NCBI RefSeq assembly: GCF_026914265.1
Contig: NC_069123.1
Coordinates: forward strand, 47,438,949 to 47,502,948
Direction: 5' to 3'
From: Mya arenaria
Taxonomy: Eukaryota > Mollusca > Bivalvia > Myida > Myidae
Length of the DNA: 64,000 nucleotides
In this document: piece after piece, positions 61,001 through 64,000 of the stretch
Layout of the letters: each line of letters starts with the position of its first letter
Numbering within the stretch: the first letter of the stretch is position 1
Notes under the pieces: generated by a model
What the model saw: the letters and a program-made list of their open reading frames with translations, nothing else
What the model was told of the DNA's origin: nothing
The model's database searches: none
Program-made: the position numbers and the translations under genes

Positions 61001-63894
61001 TGGTAAAATCAACAGAAATAATATATAATAACTATCTATGTTGCATTACAATGTGAATTCTCATCAATATAGAATAAAATAGAAATAAATGAAAAGCAGC
61101 ATTCACAGAAAAGTAGATGTGTTAGTTAATGTGTACATAGTAAGAACTTGGTTTAATAAACATATGTATTAAAGCTTTATTGACATTTTCTTTTTAAAAT
61201 GCACACTTTAAATGTATTATAAGCATGTTTTAAAGTAAAAAGATAGAAACACATCTCTATAAGTTGCTGTGTTACATAGTGAATGACAACAGAACATGCT
61301 ACTGAACTCCCATCAGTGGTTTACCTTGAATTTGCTAGAACCCTACAACATTACAACAATAAATGATGAACACAGATGGCAAACTGACTTGCTACAATGG
61401 ACCTAAATTTTACAAAGAGATAGAATAACAAGAGCGCTGCAGAACAAATGCCAACACTTTTCTTAGGCCTAAAAAAAAATATGTCTGTTTCGGGTAACCC
61501 GACCCTACCTATAAAAATGTGCCGACCCTAACTATTTTTTTCCGTTTCTGAGTAAAAAAAATATTTGTTAGCGAAAAGAGAGTTACGAAGGGCGGATAAA
61601 TGCAGATTTTAATCAGAATTATTGTTTGTATGAAAAAACAAAGTCAGGCAATGACAGTAATGTAGGAAAGACTGCCATGTGCAAGAAAACACTCTGAACT
61701 TACGACAGATTTTGAAAAAAAAAATAAAAAAAAATCCCTACCTACCCTACCTAGAAATTTTGGGAAGGTTACCCTAAACAAACAAATTATTTTTTTTGGC
61801 CTTATCTGTCAAACAAGACGCATACCTGGACAATTATAAAGCCCAAGTTATGAGTGTTGCTGTATATATTACCGATGCGAATGAACAGCAAAATTGGTAA
61901 TCGAATATTCGGTGATTCTTTCAAACAACATTTTTTATATCTTTTAAAAGTTGTAGTAAACTATTATAAGATTCGCTAAAGTAAAAGCCAGGGCATTTTA
62001 ACGCTTCTTTGTCCTAACCACAACGTGTGGTGGACCCTAAATTTCACCAAATGAGCCTCTGAAATTCCTCATTTTAGAAAGACAAAAATTAAAACATTAT
62101 ATTATATGAACAATTTTTTTTATTTTCATTTATATTTATGTGCCTCCATATTTGTAAACAACATGAACTAAGATGAATTTCTGGTCAAATGGCGTTATAT
62201 GCAATAATGGAAAAAACAAACCAACTCTGGAACTAGTTTATTCCTTAATTGGCAGAGGCATTTACAAAAAAAGAGATTTTTTTCATTTTTTGTGTCACTT
62301 GTCTTACAGCCAGTTATTGTTAAATTATCGGGACTTTATAATCACCTAGGATATGTCCCTAAATGACATGTGACACGTGTTTAGTGTATTGTCATCACCT
62401 TCACACCTCTGACAGTATACTAAGGCCAATCATTGTAAAAAAACGACAAACAAACTTTAAACACAACAACCAGTTTGCAGGCAAAGGGTTTATTGTTATA
62501 TTTATTAAACAACAAAACATCAAATAATCGAATACCGATTATGACATTTGAATACCAAACATTTGATCAAATATTCCAATATTCGTTTGCATCCCTAGTA
62601 TATATGCATATTGTCTCTGGCAAGACATGTAATTTGGGGATATCCTTAATGTTTTGATGAGTAATGTCGATGGTTTATTAAGTTTTTGCATGACAGTTTT
62701 TCACGGATTTGTTTGCCTGTGTCTAATAATCTCTATCGTTCTTATAACCAGTCATTTACGGTATTCACAAACCAATTTGAAATGGGAATAGGTTGAAAGA
62801 ATGTTGTTCGTGCATGAAGCATGTGTATTAAAGAATGCCCTGTCTTATTTGCACAACTTGGTTCAGCCAGAGAAGTTATTTTTACACTCTCATTCCTATC
62901 CTCAACAAAGATAAGCAAACCTCCTCAGGCTCCTGTCTAAAACATACTACAATGCTATATTTTCTTTAGTTCATATTTATTTATTGTAACTCATTTGTGA
63001 TGAAAGCTGATAGCTTATAGAATTACTCTCTAGTTCCTGGGTAGAAACCAGTACTGATGTCCAATTTGATGGGCTATGATCAAGATAATACCCCTTTTGG
63101 GGATTGAACCCACAACCTGTTGGCTGAGAGGGGACACCTTCAACACTACACCACTCTCAACCTTACATTTTGGTTTGATAAACATTTAAACATTTCGCCT
63201 CTATGAGAAACAGTACAAAAAATCTATGAAACATCAAAATGGTTAATGCATCCACTAAAAAAATAATATTGATGTGTACCTTGAGATAGACAATGAGGTT
63301 GGCAACAAGCTGGGCCATTGTGTCAGACGTGTCCTTCAAGCTCTGAAACAGAACAATGTAGGCGTGTAATTGGAATGCTTGTAGCAAATATAACAGGTGA
63401 GGAATCTAATAAATCTTCAAAAGCTTTCTTTAGCAAAAAGATTATTATTCATTGTTGTTATTAGTTCTGGCAGTATTTTTTTCCTTAACTCTTGATTTTT
63501 TATTTTGTCAATGGAAATGGACATATCCTTTGGCAATTAATCAAATCAAAAGAACATTATTTAAAACACTAATCTTAAACTTAATGGGAAGATCACATGG
63601 GTCAAACATTAACACAGAATATGTGTGTGAATGTGGTACTACAGTACATGCTCTTAAATTTACACATTGCCAGTTCTAACAAGAGAGCATTGTTAATACA
63701 TAAGATGACATGAATTTTCTGTATGATGCAAACTAGAAAAGCCAGCCTAATGCACTTACATTTCCATAAAGGTTCCAGAGGGTGTCAACACTGAGGAACT
63801 TGCGCAGACTGACGCCATTCTCCAGGAACAGCTGTACAAAGTCTGTCCGGTCCTGGACCAGCGCCGTGAACATGGCATCGTACAGTGGAATGTT
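49092..63894 (-). CDS. TRPM cation channel, 3' seventeen exons (gene runs off right edge)
   Basis: TRPM channels are tetrameric cation channels of the plasma membrane. Exons in coding order: 63894-63760, 63342-63280, 60745-60613, 60409-60293, 60043-59897, 59725-59626, 58636-58411, 57973-57806, 55686-55495, 54858-54730, 54398-54235, 54044-53954, 53615-53441, 53191-53032, 52357-52170, 51342-51084, 49278-49092. All are GT-AG and in phase: 2634 nt, 877 residues with stop TGA. Family matches in order: NIPLYDAMFTALVQDRTDFV, HELFIFAILLNRRELGKMMW, MGHTSCQTKLNLIWKGRMAL, S1 to S6, the pore PYWQMYGELFLED with the Glu seen in TRPM1/3/6/7, S6 TNILLVNLLIAMFSYTFQVV, the TRP-box region VWRYYRYSLVHEFYNRP and a C-terminal coiled coil (NTANRLEKVIEELDNI; QLQGQIDNLSQRM). 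There is no Nudix or alpha-kinase domain after the coiled coil. The N-terminal homology region lies outside the window. Subtype cannot be fixed. Confidence 0.92.
49500..49680. repeat. Dispersed 'gggcataact' repeat in TRPM intron
   Basis: It shares the order 'gggcataact', 'ttattaaag', 'gagttatggg', 'ccttgct' and a later 'catgact' with 53650-53830 and 58135-58300. It is a decayed interspersed repeat with no terminal repeats seen. Confidence 0.5.
51506..52190 (-). repeat. 60-bp tandem array carrying a splice donor in every unit
   Basis: About 11.4 near-identical copies, 60 bp each (two are 61 bp). On the coding strand each unit has 'aagaatgagttta|gtaagtg', which is the end of TRPM exon 52357-52170 with its donor. 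The outermost, slightly different copy (52140-52190) is continuous with the true exon. Eleven GTAAGT donors are present. The next exon (51342) starts with AG after TTTGCAG, so joining A|AG is in phase from any 60-bp-spaced donor. Copies read KYKNEFSKCLLALLEGIHHG per unit without stops. Confidence 0.92.
52640..53032 (-). repeat. About 41-bp minisatellite seeded by the S6 exon donor
   Basis: On the + strand, 'gattacctaaacatggcaat' followed by 'gagg-gatgatgagg' recurs about nine to ten times with drift. It is continuous with the end of exon 53191-53032 (coding-strand ATTGCCATGTTTAG|GTAATC). Several units keep a GGTAATC donor word (near 52794, 52916, 52959). The far end at 52640-52665 again copies further into the exon (GGCAATGAGGAGGTTGACAA). 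Confidence 0.8.
53650..53830. repeat. Dispersed 'gggcataact' repeat in TRPM intron
   Basis: Second relic of the family seen at 49500-49680, sharing 'gggcataact', 'tattaaagg' and 'gccttgctatacatatgc'. Confidence 0.5.
55151..55407. mobile_element. MITE with CCTGGCCCCAATTTCTCGAA termini
   Basis: The 257-bp element has near-perfect terminal inverted repeats of about 30 bp (CCTGGCCCCAATTTCTCGAA plus 'acttcttaag', inverted at 55378-55407). The interior is AT-rich and non-coding. It sits in a TRPM intron. No clear target duplication is visible, so the superfamily is left open. A possible diverged relic of one end lies in a PKD2 intron near 33905-33960. Confidence 0.8.
55890..56160. repeat. Dispersed repeat relic in TRPM intron
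   Basis: It contains internally repeated phrases ('tgtactgacccaaaaaacaa', 'ggtcatctaatggtcaagta', 'aagtaattgagtgga') typical of a decayed bivalve dispersed repeat. The boundaries are uncertain. Confidence 0.4.
56451..57328. mobile_element. TA-flanked MITE, copy 1
   Basis: The terminal repeats (A)CTGTGAAATCATT at the left and AATGATTTCACAG at the right are flanked by TA, as for Tc1/mariner-type insertions. Subterminal blocks repeat 'ttcgtggg' words. At about 880 bp it has no transposase. A second copy lies inverted at 58669-59414. Confidence 0.75.
58135..58300. repeat. Dispersed 'ggggcataa' repeat in TRPM intron
   Basis: Third relic of the family at 49.5 and 53.7 kb, sharing 'ggggcataa', 'cattaaagccaaatgtggg', 'ccttgttacatatatgcat'. 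Confidence 0.5.
58669..59414. mobile_element. TA-flanked MITE, copy 2, inverted to copy 1
   Basis: It starts CTGTGAAATCATTAATGTTT and ends AACAATTTCACAG. Its interior matches the reverse complement of 56451-57328 (for example 'ccacgaattcaagatccca' and 'acatactctag'). Its left end is only about 33 bp from the acceptor of TRPM exon 58636-58411. Confidence 0.75.
61466..61801. mobile_element. Harbinger-like MITE with GGCC termini
   Basis: The left end GGCCTAAAAAAAAATATGTC plus 'tgtttcgggtaacc' is mirrored at the right end ('ggttaccctaaacaaacaaa' then ATTTTTTTTGGCC). TTA lies on both sides (61463-61465, 61802-61804). It is 336 bp and non-coding. The 3-bp TTA duplication fits PIF/Harbinger. Confidence 0.75.
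61806..62690. repeat. Dispersed 'cctatac...atatgcatattgt' repeat split by an insertion
   Basis: The left part (61806-61869, 'caaacaagacgcata', 'aaagcccaagttatgag') and the right part (62598-62690, 'tatatatgcatattgtctct') match successive portions of the repeat family seen at 53.65 and 58.14 kb. The 728-bp element between them is a later arrival. Confidence 0.55.
61870..62597. mobile_element. hAT-type non-autonomous element with 8-bp target repeat
   Basis: GTATATAT occurs exactly at both borders (61862-61869 and 62598-62605), an 8-bp target duplication as made by hAT transposases. The ends are TACCGATGCGAATGAA and, inverted, TAGGGATGCAAACGAATATT, which match imperfectly. No transposase frame is present in the 728 bp. 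Confidence 0.75.
63010..63162 (-). mobile_element. tRNA-derived SINE
   Basis: Read on the minus strand from 63162, the head has an A-box-like GTGGTGTAGTGTTGAAGG and a B box GGTTCAATCCC (63100-63110), 44 bp apart, as in a tRNA gene. The body then continues to CATCAGTACTGGTTTCTACC and 'caggaactagagagtaatt'. The long non-tRNA body and the second copy of that body at 39.7 kb make it a SINE, not a tRNA gene. It lies in a TRPM intron in sense orientation. Confidence 0.7.
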
Positions 63895-64000
63895 CTGCAA
63901 CACAATCAAGTTGTGAATAATTAGATAATCATAGCATTTTCAATAAAATGTGTTATTCAAGCCACAGGTGACAAGAAACTGTTGAGTCAAAAAGATATCT

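Noticed and set aside
63100-63162. tRNA gene on the minus strand
   Set aside because: A and B boxes are present, but the sequence runs on into a body shared with another locus and no clean cloverleaf with acceptor stem closes; it is called a SINE.

Overview
The window reads as AT-rich nuclear DNA of an invertebrate animal, most likely a bivalve mollusc. The evidence is intron-rich animal genes with GT-AG junctions, many short non-autonomous DNA transposons, tRNA-headed SINE pieces, several minisatellites, and dispersed repeats carrying the 'gggcataact' wording common in bivalve introns. I see no bacterial genes, CRISPR array, rRNA, stand-alone tRNA or retroviral remains. The organism call is inference from gene family and repeat style.

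Layout. 0-4.4 kb: no confident gene, with scattered copies of a short motif. 4.37-4.85 kb (-): a small two-exon candidate gene of unknown function. 4.88-6.50 kb: two TTA-flanked inverted-repeat transposons, one split by a second element. 6.72-8.75 kb (+): the last three exons of centromere protein S (CENP-S/MHF1). 9.4-18.3 kb: intergenic, with a degenerate repeat, a foldback, a 2.2 kb 33-bp minisatellite and (CAAT)18. 18.30-21.70 kb (+): an intronless gene for a 1132-residue lysine-rich, coiled-coil protein. 22.5-24.4 kb: a degenerate repeat and a 37-bp minisatellite. 27.47-39.08 kb (+): a complete 15-exon polycystin-2 (PKD2) gene whose last exon adds about 714 residues of low-complexity tail. 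39.1-49.1 kb: intergenic and UTR sequence. 49.09 kb to beyond the right edge (-): the 3' seventeen exons of a TRPM cation channel. Exon phases add up exactly for both channel genes (PKD2 4701 nt; TRPM 2634 nt in view).

The two channel genes converge tail to tail. Both belong to the TRP superfamily, but nothing in the sequence shows joint regulation.

The most unusual structure is in the TRPM gene. Two neighbouring introns are filled by tandem repeats that begin as copies of the preceding exon's 3' end with its 5' splice site. One is a 60-bp array with 11 near-identical GTAAGT donors; the other has a period of about 41 bp around a GTAATC donor. In PKD2, the end of exon 1 with its donor is likewise duplicated about 0.57 kb downstream and there forms a plausible alternative first exon. 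Other points for follow-up are the PKD2 tail, a candidate stop-bearing cassette exon, and an inverted pair of transposons flanking two TRPM exons.
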